Of a DNA stretch of 51,549 nucleotides, positions 1 to 7,745 are shown piece by piece; position 1 is the stretch's first letter, and every line of letters starts with the position of its first letter. The position numbers and the translations under genes were made by a program. The stretch is from contig DATCSE010000038.1 of the NCBI GenBank assembly GCA_036568605.1, positions 1 to 51,549 on the forward strand. The letters run 5' to 3'. Below the pieces are notes generated by a model. That model searched no databases, was not told the DNA's origin, and saw only the letters and a program-made list of their open reading frames with translations. Origin of the DNA: DATCSE01 sp036568605. GTDB taxonomy: Bacteria; Pseudomonadota; Gammaproteobacteria; Burkholderiales; Burkholderiaceae_C.

Positions 1-429
1 GTCCTAGGCTATACCACCGGCGTGTTCGACCTGTTCCACATCGGCCACGTGAACCTGCTGCGCAACGCGAAGTCGCTGTGCGACCGGCTGATCGTCGGCG
101 TCACGGTCGACGACCTGGTGCTGTACAAGAACAAGCATGCAGTGATCCCGTTCGACGAACGCATCGAGATCGTGCGAGCCTGCTCGTACGTGGACCTCGC
201 GGTTCCGCAGTTCACGATGGACAAGCTCGATGCCTGGCAGCGCTACAAGTTCAACGTGATGTTCGTCGGCGACGACTGGTACCAGAACGACCGCTGGAAG
301 GCGCTGGATGCCGAGTTCGGCGAGCGCGGCGTGCGCATCGTCTACTTCCCGTACACGAAGACGACCTCGTCGACGCTGATCAACGCGACGCTGGAGCGCC
401 TGCGCGGCCCCGCCGTCGCCGCGGCCTGA
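1..429 (+). CDS. Cytidylyltransferase-like protein (TagD/GCT family), 5' partial
   Basis: Nucleotidyltransferase of the glycerol-3-phosphate cytidylyltransferase type; such enzymes activate a phosphorylated alcohol or sugar with CTP (some with ATP) in the cytoplasm. The frame is open from base 1, so a few N-terminal residues are missing. The signature TGVFDLFHIGH with its HxGH nucleotide-binding motif starts at once, and YTKTTSSTLI near the C-terminus matches the second nucleotide-binding motif of the family. About 142 residues are in the window, close to the usual family length. It converges on the acyltransferase gene, with a palindromic repeat in the 49-base gap. The nearby glycosyltransferase makes a role in a surface or flagellar glycan plausible, but the substrate cannot be read from sequence. 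Confidence 0.85.
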   Translation, partial: VLGYTTGVFDLFHIGHVNLLRNAKSLCDRLIVGVTVDDLVLYKNKHAVIPFDERIEIVRACSYVDLAVPQFTMDKLDAWQRYKFNVMFVGDDWYQNDRWKALDAEFGERGVRIVYFPYTKTTSSTLINATLERLRGPAVAAA

Positions 430-437
430 GACCGCCT

Positions 438-474
438 CCCTCTCCCTCTGGGAGAGGGCTGGGGAGGAGAGGGA
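438..474. repeat. Degenerate palindromic repeat between convergent genes (family A-like)
   Basis: CCCTCTCCC (438-446) and GGGAGAGGG (450-458) form a perfect 9-bp stem with a 3-base loop, followed by a G-rich tail. The words CCCTCTCCC and GGGAGAGGG recur in the two larger repeats at 13778 and 20977. Because it lies between the 3' ends of two convergent genes it could also stop transcription from either side, though no T-run is present. Confidence 0.65.
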
Positions 475-478
475 ACAT

Positions 479-1585
479 TCAGCGCAGCGCCTGAAGCAGC
501 CGCTCGACGGTCAACGGCTCGAGCTGCCAGCGATCCGCATCGGGCAGCGCCGTCGCCTGTTCGGCGAAGCGTGCCGGGTCGCGGTAGTCGCAGCGGCGCA
601 GCACCGATGCGTCGAACTCCCACCAGCGCGACGCGAGCAGCGCGTCGACGATCGCGGGCTCGAAGCGCATCCGGATCACGCGGGCCGGCACGCCGGCGAC
701 CACCGCATACGGCGGCACGTCGTGCGTGACGACCGCGCCGGCCGCGATCACCGCGCCGGTGCCGATGCGGATGCCGCGCGCCAACTGCACGTGCTGCCCG
801 ATCCAGACGTCGTGGCCGATCCGCGGCGCGGCCGCGAAACGGTTCGGCGGCTCGGTGGGCTCGAACGCGCCGGCGTTGAAGTCGCGGTGCGCCGCGACGA
901 ACGAACGGTAGCCGTCCAGCGCGTCGAAATCGTAGGTGATCGACGAGCTGGTCGCCCATTCGATCGGATGGCGGTCGCGAAACACATCGAAGCCCAGCGC
1001 GATCGAGCAGTAGCGCCCGATCTGCAGATCGGTCGGCAGCTCCGACTCGGCATACGAGAACGCGCCCAGCGTGCACAGCGACTGACCGGCCGGGAACGCC
1101 GCATACGGCTCGATCGCCGCGCCACGGCCGATCAGGATCTCGTCGTTGTCGACGAAGCGTTCGGCCTGGCGCCCGAAGTAGACATGGTGCTGCGCCAGCA
1201 CGGCCCGCACCCGTTCGCTGGTGTGCAGCCGCAGACCGTGCGCGTCGAAGCGCACGACCTCGGGCACCCCGATCGCGAGCGCCGCAGCGGGGTCGGATTG
1301 CTCGAGCACATGCCAGGTGGCGTCGCGGTCATCGGCCAAGCGGAACCGGCCGCGCAGCCGCACGCGGCCGGGCTCGGTGCGATCGGCATGGTCGAACACC
1401 GTGCTGCTGCGGCCGTCGTGCGTCAGGAAGTGCAGGCTGCCGTCGCGCACCGACCAGCGGGCTTCGTTGTGATGCGCATGGCCTTCGATGCTTCCGTCGG
1501 GCAGCAACCGCAGTGCCGGTGCGATCACCGAGCCGTCGGCGCGCAGGAACTGCCAGACCGGCGTTTCGCCGGTGCGTGCGTTCAT
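479..1585 (-). CDS. Left-handed beta-helix (hexapeptide) acyltransferase with novel N-terminal domain
   Basis: The 368-residue product ends in a xenobiotic-acetyltransferase-like (CatB/XAT) hexapeptide fold: DLQIGRYCSIALG, then RDRHPIEW with the likely catalytic histidine, then repeating units such as IGHDVWIGQHVQLARGIRIG, closing with AVVAGVPARVIRMRF. This part resembles O-acetyltransferases of sugars. The first ~190 residues (starting MNARTGETPVWQFL) are rich in beta-strand-like segments and not a domain I recognise. The ATG overlaps the stop of the upstream glycosyltransferase gene in an ATGA, so the two are translationally coupled. Inference: it acylates the sugar precursor or the glycan that the glycosyltransferase attaches, most likely on flagellin. 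Confidence 0.85.
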   Translation of the reverse strand: MNARTGETPVWQFLRADGSVIAPALRLLPDGSIEGHAHHNEARWSVRDGSLHFLTHDGRSSTVFDHADRTEPGRVRLRGRFRLADDRDATWHVLEQSDPAAALAIGVPEVVRFDAHGLRLHTSERVRAVLAQHHVYFGRQAERFVDNDEILIGRGAAIEPYAAFPAGQSLCTLGAFSYAESELPTDLQIGRYCSIALGFDVFRDRHPIEWATSSSITYDFDALDGYRSFVAAHRDFNAGAFEPTEPPNRFAAAPRIGHDVWIGQHVQLARGIRIGTGAVIAAGAVVTHDVPPYAVVAGVPARVIRMRFEPAIVDALLASRWWEFDASVLRRCDYRDPARFAEQATALPDADRWQLEPLTVERLLQALR

Positions 1586-3618
1586 GCTGCCGCGCCTCCG
1601 GCGTTGTCGGCGCTCGCATCGGCCAGCACCTGCGCCGGCAGCGCTTCCGGCGGCAGGCCGACGCGCCAGCGCTCGACCATGCGCGTGAACAGCGCGCCGA
1701 GCTCGGCGCTGAAGCGCAAGTTGTCGAACAGCGGCAGCTCGAGCCGGCGCTGCGACAGATGCTCGCGAACGCCTTGCAGCGTCGCACGCTCGGCGGTGGC
1801 CAAGTCGACCGCGAGGCGCTCGTAGTCCTGCGCGTCGGCAACCGCGAGCTCGGGCAGGCCGACCGCATGCAGCAAGCTGGCGGCCACGCGCGCCGAGAAG
1901 CTGCGGCCGACTTGCGTCAGCACCGGCAACCCCATCCACAAGGCGTCGCTGCAGGTCGTGTGCGCACCGTACGGGAAGGTGTCCAGGAACAGATCGGCCA
2001 GCGGCAGCCGCGCGAGGTGTTCGGTAGGCTTGACGAACGGCGCGAAGATCAGACGCTCGGCCGCGATGCCGCGCTGGGCCGCCTGCTCGCGCAACGCGGC
2101 CTGGATGTGTTCCTGCGGCACCAGCAGCCACAGCACGCTGTTCGGCACTCGCTGCAGGATGCGGCACCAGCGCGAGAACACCGGCTCGGTGATCTTGTAG
2201 CTCTGGTTGAAGCAGGCATAGACGAATGCGTCCTCGGGCAGCCCGGCCTCGGCGCGGGTCGAGGTCGGCGGGTGCTCGCGCAGTTCGTCGGTGGGCTCGT
2301 AGCACACCGGCAGCTGCGCGATCTTCTCGGTGAAGTCGTCGGCATGCGCGAGCGGCGTCAGTACCGGATCGCCAATCACGTAGTCGATGAAGTCCGAGCC
2401 GGTGGTGCTCGGGTACGCGAGCCACAGCACCTGGATGGGCGCGGGCCGCAGCGCGAACACCGCGAGCCGCGAGGCCGCGGTGAAGCCGCTCATGTCCACC
2501 AGGATCGCGACGCCGTCGTCGCGGATGCGCCGGGCCTGCTGCGTCGTCGACATCTCGCGGCACTCGACGAAGCGGTCGACCGCGGCGACCAGCCGCTGGC
2601 GCAACGCGCTGCCGTCGTCCTGGCCGTGCGAATACAGGATGACCTCGAAGCGCGAGCGATCGAGGCGCTCCAGCGTGCGCACCAGCAGCATGCTGGTCGC
2701 GTGGGTGCGGAAGTCGGCCGAGACGAAGCCGATGCGGCAGCGCGCCGACGCGGCCACCGCCGGATAGCCCTCGGGGCCCGGCGCCGGTGCACTCCAGCCG
2801 CCTTCGAACTGGCTGCTCCGAGCCTGGCTTGCGAGATGGCGAGCCGCGACCTCAGCGGCCCTGCGGTGCATCGCCGCATCGTCGTTCAGCGACAGCAGGC
2901 AGAACGGGCTGTACCCCGGTGCTGCGCCGCCTTCGCCGAGCCGCGCCATCGCCTCGGCCAGGCGCGGCTCGTCCTCGGCCACCGATTTCCAGTCGCAGGC
3001 CCAGGCGCTGTAGTGGGCGCTGTAGACCGCCGAGCCGATCTGCGGCTCGAGGATCGCGACGGTGCGGAAGCATTCCGACGCATCCGAATGCCGCGACAGG
3101 TTCGCGAGCGCGAAACCGAGTTGCTGATAGGCCTCGATGTGCGCCGGCTTCATGCCCAGCAGCTTCAGGAAGGTCTGCGCCGCGGCCTGCCATTGGCCCA
3201 GCGCCATCTGCAGCGTGCCCTCGAGCAGGCAGTGCTGCTCGTCGCGTGCGACGTCCGGGTGCAGCGTCTGCAGCACGCGCAGCGCCTGGGTGTTGCGGTT
3301 GCCGTTGCGCAGCAGCTCGGCCCACAGATGGCACGCGAGGATGTTGTGCGTGTCGAGCTCGAACGCACGCTGCGCGCAGCGCAGCGCATCGTCGAGCAGG
3401 CGCTGGCGGCGCCGCACGCTGGCCAGGTTCAGCCAGTACAGGGAGTTGTTCGGTGCCTTGCGGATCGCCCGCTCCAGCGATGCGGCGGCCTCGGCCAGGC
3501 GCCCTTCGCGCGCCAGCGCAACGCCGCGCTGCCAGTGGTTGTGGCCGGGTGCCGTGGCCTGGACGGCGTGGTGCAGCGAGGCGGTCCGGGCCCGGCCCGC
3601 AGGTGCGGCAAGAGTCAT
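1582..3618 (-). CDS. TPR-containing GT41 (SPINDLY/O-GlcNAc transferase type) glycosyltransferase
   Basis: Predicted cytoplasmic protein O-glycosyltransferase, 678 residues. The N-terminal third is TPR repeats (e.g. HWQRGVALAREGRLAEAA, YWLNLASVRRRQRLLDDA). The C-terminal half is the GT41 catalytic region: RIGFVSADFRTHATSM, FNQSYKITEPVFSRWCRIL, then DLFLDTFPYGAHTTCSDALW and GLPVLTQVGRSFSARVAAS, which match the conserved nucleotide-sugar-binding segments of OGT. The start at MTLAAPAG (3618) is preferred to an upstream frame extension to 3726, which is arginine/proline-rich and not TPR-like. It lies immediately upstream of, and divergent from, the flagellin genes. TPR-GT41-like enzymes that glycosylate flagellin are known (e.g. 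FlmG in Caulobacter), so flagellin is the most likely acceptor; the donor sugar is unknown. Confidence 0.9.
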   Translation of the reverse strand: MTLAAPAGRARTASLHHAVQATAPGHNHWQRGVALAREGRLAEAAASLERAIRKAPNNSLYWLNLASVRRRQRLLDDALRCAQRAFELDTHNILACHLWAELLRNGNRNTQALRVLQTLHPDVARDEQHCLLEGTLQMALGQWQAAAQTFLKLLGMKPAHIEAYQQLGFALANLSRHSDASECFRTVAILEPQIGSAVYSAHYSAWACDWKSVAEDEPRLAEAMARLGEGGAAPGYSPFCLLSLNDDAAMHRRAAEVAARHLASQARSSQFEGGWSAPAPGPEGYPAVAASARCRIGFVSADFRTHATSMLLVRTLERLDRSRFEVILYSHGQDDGSALRQRLVAAVDRFVECREMSTTQQARRIRDDGVAILVDMSGFTAASRLAVFALRPAPIQVLWLAYPSTTGSDFIDYVIGDPVLTPLAHADDFTEKIAQLPVCYEPTDELREHPPTSTRAEAGLPEDAFVYACFNQSYKITEPVFSRWCRILQRVPNSVLWLLVPQEHIQAALREQAAQRGIAAERLIFAPFVKPTEHLARLPLADLFLDTFPYGAHTTCSDALWMGLPVLTQVGRSFSARVAASLLHAVGLPELAVADAQDYERLAVDLATAERATLQGVREHLSQRRLELPLFDNLRFSAELGALFTRMVERWRVGLPPEALPAQVLADASADNAGGAAA

Positions 3619-3851
3619 GAGCGAAGGCCTGTGGTCAGGCACGGATGGGCGGTGGGTCAGTCTAGGAGTGGCGCAGGGCGCGCGATCCGCGGAATTGGGA
3701 CGGGATGTCGCGACTCTTTTCGCCAACTGGTTGCGCGCTCCTCAACAAGCGGGCCGCGCTGCCGAAATCCCGACGTTGGTGTCGGCAATTTCCTGATCAA
3801 TTCGGTGAAGAGAACTGGAAATAGTCCGCAAATTCAACTTGACATCAGTCC

Positions 3852-3879
3852 TCAAGTTCCTCGGCGGGCACTCCGATAA
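3852..3879 (+). promoter_or_regulatory. Sigma-28 (FliA) type promoter of flagellin 1
   Basis: TCAAGTTC at 3852-3859 and TCCGATAA at 3872-3879 match the flagellar sigma-28 elements (TAAAGTTT and GCCGATAA), here with a 12-base spacer instead of 11. Three other sites in this window share the TCAAG/GCCGA pattern, which supports the call. The predicted transcript would have a leader of about 190 bases before the ATG at 4074. Confidence 0.75.
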
Positions 3880-3986
3880 GCAAACCAACGGCAACGAGCA
3901 ATCGGAACCGGGGTCCGGAGTAAGCGGCCAATGTTGTGCGAGAGGCGTCACTGATTCAGCCTCCTGCAAAAACAAAGGATGACTCG

Positions 3987-4029
3987 CGCCGGGCGCAGCA
4001 AGCCAGAGGCTTCGGCCGCTGGCCCGGCG
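3987..4029 (+). other. Hairpin in the 5' leader of flagellin 1
   Basis: CGCCGGGC (3987-3994) can pair with GCCCGGCG (4022-4029); inside it GCCAG pairs with CTGGC and GGC-TTCG-GCC makes a tetraloop of the very stable UUCG type. It ends about 35 bases before the GGAGAG ribosome-binding site. A stabilising or translation-control element is an inference. Confidence 0.5.
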
Positions 4030-4073
4030 TCCAAAGCCGGATAGTCATTCATTAACCGTATGGAGAGTCTCAA

Positions 4074-4913
4074 ATGACCATTTCCGTCAACACCAACCTG
4101 TTCTCGCTGAACGCCCAGCGCAAGCTGGCGGGCACGGAATCCTCCCTCGCGACCTCGATGCAGCGCCTGTCCTCGGGCCTGCGGATCAACTCCGCAGCCG
4201 ACGACGCCGCCGGCCTCGCGATCTCTCAGCGCATGAGCGCCCAAGTCCGCGGCATGAACGTCGCGATCCGCAATGCCAACGACGGCATCTCGCTGGCGCA
4301 GACCGCCGACGGCGCGCTGGCTTCGGTCGGCGACTCGCTGCAGCGCATGCGTGAACTGGCGGTGCAGGCGCGCAACTCGACCAACAGCGACTCGGACAAG
4401 GACTCGCTGAACCTCGAGTTCCAGCAGCTCAGCTCGGAAATCGGCCGCGTGCTCGGCGGCACCACGTTCAACGGCAAGGCGATCCTGGGCGCCGACGCAG
4501 GCACGCTGACCTTCCAGGTCGGTGCCAACGTCACGACCAACGACTCGATCGACATCACGACGACCAACCTGACCACCGACGCGAAGATCACGACCGTGAC
4601 CGGCGCCTCGATCGGCAGCGCGGCCAACACCAGCGCAATCGCGACGGTGATCACCGACATCGACACGGCGATCGACGACATCAACAGCCAGCGCGCCACG
4701 TTCGGTGCCTCGCAGAACCGCTTCAACTCGGTGGTCTCGAACCTGCAGAGCTCGGTCGAGAACCAGTCGGCCGCGTCCAGCCGGATCACGGATGCCGACT
4801 TCGCGACGGAAACCGCGAACATGTCGCGCGCCCAGATCCTGCAACAGGCTGGCACCGCGATGGTCGCGCAAGCGAACCAGCTGCCGCAAAGCGTGCTGCG
4901 ACTGCTGCAGTAA
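4074..4913 (+). CDS. fliC: Flagellin (filament subunit), copy 1
   Basis: Filament subunit, 279 residues, secreted through the flagellar type III channel. Shows the conserved D0/D1 N-terminus (NTNLFSLNAQRKL, QRLSSGLRINSAADDAAGLA, RELAVQARNSTNS) and C-terminus (NMSRAQILQQAGTAMVAQAN, PQSVLRLL). The variable centre is very short (about residues 140-190), so outer domains D2/D3 are essentially missing, as in other short beta-proteobacterial flagellins. Residues ~150-184 are strikingly threonine-rich, and are possible O-glycosylation acceptors for the neighbouring GT41 enzyme. GGAGAG lies just before the ATG. Transcribed from the sigma-28 site at 3852 and followed by two strong hairpins at 4926-4995. 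Confidence 0.98.
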   Translation: MTISVNTNLFSLNAQRKLAGTESSLATSMQRLSSGLRINSAADDAAGLAISQRMSAQVRGMNVAIRNANDGISLAQTADGALASVGDSLQRMRELAVQARNSTNSDSDKDSLNLEFQQLSSEIGRVLGGTTFNGKAILGADAGTLTFQVGANVTTNDSIDITTTNLTTDAKITTVTGASIGSAANTSAIATVITDIDTAIDDINSQRATFGASQNRFNSVVSNLQSSVENQSAASSRITDADFATETANMSRAQILQQAGTAMVAQANQLPQSVLRLLQ

Positions 4914-4919
4914 ACGCGT

Positions 4920-4995
4920 CCGATCCCGCGGCGCCAGTGCGCCGCGGTCGGCTCGCCACGAGGCCCCGCACCGGGTAACCGGTCGGGGCCTCGTG
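4920..4995 (+). terminator. Tandem hairpins after flagellin 1
   Basis: Two perfect stem-loops follow the stop codon: CCGCGGCGC/GCGCCGCGG (4926-4947, loop CAGT), flanked by CCGA/TCGG, and CACGAGGCCCCG/CGGGGCCTCGTG (4957-4995), whose loop contains a further ACCGG/CCGGT stem. Only TCGTTCT follows, not a clean T-run. Most likely a terminator and/or 3' mRNA stabiliser that sets a high flagellin 1 level relative to flagellin 2. Confidence 0.7.
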
Positions 4996-5094
4996 TCGTT
5001 CTCGGCACCGAATTGAGCCGTCTAGTCGCCGCATTTCGGGCGTTTGTCGGCCTGGTGACTACAGAACAATGCCACCACGCCTCACCGCTTTCTG

Positions 5095-5143
5095 TCAGGG
5101 GCGTGTGGTCCGGAATCCGGCACAGCCGGCCGGGAGCCCCTGA
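5095..5143 (+). other. Leader hairpin upstream of flagellin 2
   Basis: TCAGGGGC (5095-5102) pairs with GCCCCTGA (5136-5143); the enclosed bases can also fold (CCGGAATCCGG). It stops 4 bases before the GTGGAG ribosome-binding site of the second flagellin. No sigma-28 site was found in the 248-base gap upstream, so this gene may depend on read-through from flagellin 1 or a promoter I cannot recognise. Confidence 0.45.
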
Positions 5144-5161
5144 TTCTGTGGAGTGCCCATC

Positions 5162-6001
5162 ATGCCGATGACGATCAACACCAACCTCATATCGCTGAAT
5201 GCCCAGCGCAACTTGAACGGCTCGCAGTCTTCGCTGGCGACGTCGATGCAGCGCCTGTCCTCGGGCCTGCGGGTGAATTCGGCGAAGGACGACGCGGCGG
5301 GCCTGGCCATCGCCGAGCGCATGAACGCGCAGGTTCGCGGCATGAACGTCGCGATCCGCAATGCCAACGACGGCATCTCGCTGGCGCAGACCGCCGACGG
5401 CGCGCTCTCTTCGATCGGCGACTCGCTGCAGCGCATGCGCGAACTCGCGGTGCAGGCACGCAATGCGACCAACAGCGATTCGGACAAGGACTCGCTGAAC
5501 CTCGAGTTCCAGCAGCTCAGCTCCGAAATCGGTCGCGTGCTGGCCGGCACGACCTTCAACGGCAAGTACATCCTCGGCGCCGACGCCGGCACGCTGACCT
5601 TCCAGGTCGGTGCCAACGTCACGACCAACGACTCGATCGACATCACGACGACCAACCTGACCACCGACGCGAAGATCACGACGGTGACCAGTGCCTCGAT
5701 CGGCAGCACCGCCAACACGGCCGCGATCGCGACCGTGATCCAGGACATCGACACCGCGCTGGACGACATCAACAGCCAGCGCGCGATCTACGGCGCCTCG
5801 CAGAACCGCTTCTCGGCGGTGATCACGAACCTGCAGACCTCGGTCGAGAACCAGTCCGCATCGCGCAGCCGCATCATGGACGCCGACTTCGCGCAGGAAA
5901 CCGCGAACATGTCACGCGCACAGATCCTGCAGCAGGCCGGCACCGCGATGGTCGCGCAGGCGAACCAGCTGCCGCAGATGGTCCTGAAGCTGCTGGGCTG
6001 A
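5162..6001 (+). CDS. fliC: Flagellin (filament subunit), copy 2
   Basis: Second filament subunit, 279 residues from the ATG at 5162 (MPMTINTNL); GGAG ends 8 bases upstream. A GTG at 5153 and an ATG at 5168 are alternative starts. Conserved ends are QRLSSGLRVNSAKDDAAGLA and NMSRAQILQQAGTAMVAQAN, PQMVLKLLG. It is highly similar to copy 1 throughout, including the central region, where flagellins normally diverge most; the stretch around 5578-5690 is almost base-identical to 4490-4602. Differences cluster at residues near the chain ends and at the D1/centre borders. Followed by a hairpin terminator that doubles as the start region of the fliD transcript. Confidence 0.97.
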   Translation: MPMTINTNLISLNAQRNLNGSQSSLATSMQRLSSGLRVNSAKDDAAGLAIAERMNAQVRGMNVAIRNANDGISLAQTADGALSSIGDSLQRMRELAVQARNATNSDSDKDSLNLEFQQLSSEIGRVLAGTTFNGKYILGADAGTLTFQVGANVTTNDSIDITTTNLTTDAKITTVTSASIGSTANTAAIATVIQDIDTALDDINSQRAIYGASQNRFSAVITNLQTSVENQSASRSRIMDADFAQETANMSRAQILQQAGTAMVAQANQLPQMVLKLLG

Positions 6002-6025
6002 CGAAAAATTCTTCGCCGAACACCC

Positions 6026-6052
6026 TCAAGTTCGGCGCGACAACGCCGACAA
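6026..6052 (+). promoter_or_regulatory. Sigma-28 (FliA) type promoter of fliD
   Basis: TCAAGTTC (6026-6033), an 11-base spacer and GCCGACAA (6045-6052) match the FliA consensus with the canonical spacing. It lies 106 bases before the fliD start. The -10 element runs directly into the left arm of the terminator at 6051-6089. Confidence 0.8.
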
Positions 6053-6089
6053 ACGGGATATTCGGGCTCACGTCCCGGGTATCCCGTTT
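6051..6089 (+). terminator. Terminator of flagellin 2, overlapping the fliD promoter
   Basis: AAACGGGAT (6051-6059) pairs with ATCCCGTTT (6081-6089), with an inner CGGG/CCCG pair, followed by CTCATTTT. This fits an intrinsic terminator for flagellin 2. A transcript started from the promoter at 6026-6052 would begin near 6059, after the left arm, so it would not form this hairpin. Confidence 0.75.
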
Positions 6090-6157
6090 CTCATTTTCGC
6101 GAACGATGAACGCGCCGCAGGGCCTCGCCGGGCCGCCGCGGCGCAGAGGTAGGTGAC

Positions 6158-7615
6158 ATGTCCACTTCGATCAGCGGCACCGGTTCGGTCAGCTCTGCCG
6201 GCATCGGCAGCGGCCTGGACGTCAGCTCGATCATCAGCAAGCTGATGGAGGTCGAGAAGGCACCGCTGACGGCGCTGCAGACCAAGGAGACGTCGATCCA
6301 ATCGACGATCTCGACCTACGGCACGCTGAAGTCGGACGTCTCCGACCTGCGCGACGCGGCCCGCACGCTGATCAAGCCCAGCACCTGGTCGGCGACGACC
6401 GGCACCTCGTCCGATGCGACCTCGGTCAGCGTCGCGACCGGCACCAACGCCGCAACCGGCAACTACTCGGTGCAGGTGCAGAGCCTCGCGGCGGCGCAGT
6501 CGACGGTCAGCGGGACGTTCTCGTCGGCCGACGCGCTGGTCGGCTCGGGCACCCTGCACATCGACCTGGGCACCTGGGCGACCGGCAACGCGTCGTTCAC
6601 CGCGAAGAGCGGCAGCAGCGGCGTCGACATCACGGTCAGTGCGACCGACACGCTGACGACGCTCGCCGACAAGATCACCGCGTCGAGCGCCGGCGTCAAC
6701 GCGTCGGTCGTGACCGATGCGAGCGGCTCGCGGCTGGTGCTGACCTCGAAGACCACCGGCGTCGACAATGCATTTCGCATCACCGCGGTCGACAGCGACG
6801 GTGCGAACACCGATGCGAGCGGGCTGTCGGCGCTGGCCTACGACCCGGCCGGCGGCACGACCGCGACCACCTCGACGCAGAGCGCCGCAAACGCGAAGGC
6901 CACGATCAACGGCCTGAGCGTGACCTCGGCGACCAACACGCTGACCGACGTGATCAAGGGCCTGACGCTGACGCTGAACAAGGTCACGACCGGCCCGGTG
7001 CAGATCGGCATCGCGCAGGACACCAGTTCGATCAAGACCGCGGTGCAGAGCTTCGTCACCGCATACAACGCCTTGTCGTCGCTGCTGTCGACCGACCTCA
7101 AGTACGACAGCAGCACCTCCACCGCCGGCCCGCTGCAGGGCGATGCGAGCGCCCAGTCGCTGCAGCGCCAGCTGCGCAACCTGATCAGCGGCTCGTCGGG
7201 CGGCTCGTCGACCTTCGCGACGCTGTCCTCCATGGGTCTCGAGATCCAGACCGACGGCACGCTGAAGGTCAACGACACCAAGCTGACCGCTGCGCTGGCC
7301 AACCCGGCCGAGATGAAGAAGGCGTTCGCGAACGCCGACCTGAACAACGCCAGCAACAACGGTTTCGCCCAGCAGCTCAACCTGTTCGGCAATTCGGTGC
7401 TGGGCGGCGAAGGCCTGCTGACCACGCGCATCGCCGGATTGAACGCGAGCCTGACGCGCAACCAGGCCGACCAGGACAAGCTGCAGGCGCGGCTGGACGC
7501 CACGCAGGCCCGGCTGACGAAGCAGTACAACGCGCTGGACACCAAGATGGCCTCGCTGACGACGCTGAGCAACTACGTCACCCAGCAGATCGCGAACTGG
7601 AACAAGAGCAGCTGA
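6158..7615 (+). CDS. fliD: Flagellar filament cap protein FliD (HAP2)
   Basis: Filament cap that folds and inserts flagellin at the growing tip; 485 residues, normal length. N-terminal domain SSAGIGSGLDVSSIISKLM and LMEVEKAPLTALQTK are typical HAP2 sequences. The C-terminal part ends with a coiled coil (QADQDKLQARLDATQARLTK) and YNALDTKMASLTTLSNYVTQ followed by QIANWNKSS, all family hallmarks. AGGT-type ribosome-binding sequence precedes the ATG. Own sigma-28 promoter at 6026. The middle (residues ~80-300) is serine/threonine-rich, as usual for the exposed part of the cap. Confidence 0.97.
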   Translation: MSTSISGTGSVSSAGIGSGLDVSSIISKLMEVEKAPLTALQTKETSIQSTISTYGTLKSDVSDLRDAARTLIKPSTWSATTGTSSDATSVSVATGTNAATGNYSVQVQSLAAAQSTVSGTFSSADALVGSGTLHIDLGTWATGNASFTAKSGSSGVDITVSATDTLTTLADKITASSAGVNASVVTDASGSRLVLTSKTTGVDNAFRITAVDSDGANTDASGLSALAYDPAGGTTATTSTQSAANAKATINGLSVTSATNTLTDVIKGLTLTLNKVTTGPVQIGIAQDTSSIKTAVQSFVTAYNALSSLLSTDLKYDSSTSTAGPLQGDASAQSLQRQLRNLISGSSGGSSTFATLSSMGLEIQTDGTLKVNDTKLTAALANPAEMKKAFANADLNNASNNGFAQQLNLFGNSVLGGEGLLTTRIAGLNASLTRNQADQDKLQARLDATQARLTKQYNALDTKMASLTTLSNYVTQQIANWNKSS

Positions 7616-7683
7616 CCCGCGCATCCGGCGCCGATCGACGGAACAGACCCGTCGCAGGCCCGAAGACGCGGCGAATGTCGCGC

Positions 7684-7710
7684 TCAAGCCCCGGGACCGC
7701 GGGCCGATAA
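7684..7710 (+). promoter_or_regulatory. Sigma-28 (FliA) type promoter of fliS-fliT-ycgR
   Basis: TCAAGCCC (7684-7691), 11-base spacer, GCCGATAA (7703-7710): a perfect -10 and canonical spacing. The fliS ATG follows 36 bases later. The three genes downstream are close together, so the promoter probably drives all of them. Confidence 0.8.
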
Positions 7711-7745
7711 CAAAGCATCGCGTTATCGCAGAAAGATCGGTCCTC

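Larger units (their letters stand above)
3619..4073. other. 455-bp divergent intergenic region between glycosyltransferase and flagellin 1
   Basis: This is the longest gene-free stretch of the window and is visibly more AT-rich than its surroundings. It contains the sigma-28-type promoter at 3852-3879 and a structured leader for the first flagellin (hairpin 3987-4029). No clear promoter could be picked out for the leftward glycosyltransferase gene. I see no additional open frame with convincing codon use in it. Confidence 0.6.

Noticed and set aside
3880..4073. CsrA/RsmA binding sites (several GGA words) in the flagellin 1 leader
   Set aside because: In sequence this GC-rich, the number of GGA words is close to what chance gives, and only the one in the Shine-Dalgarno is well placed.
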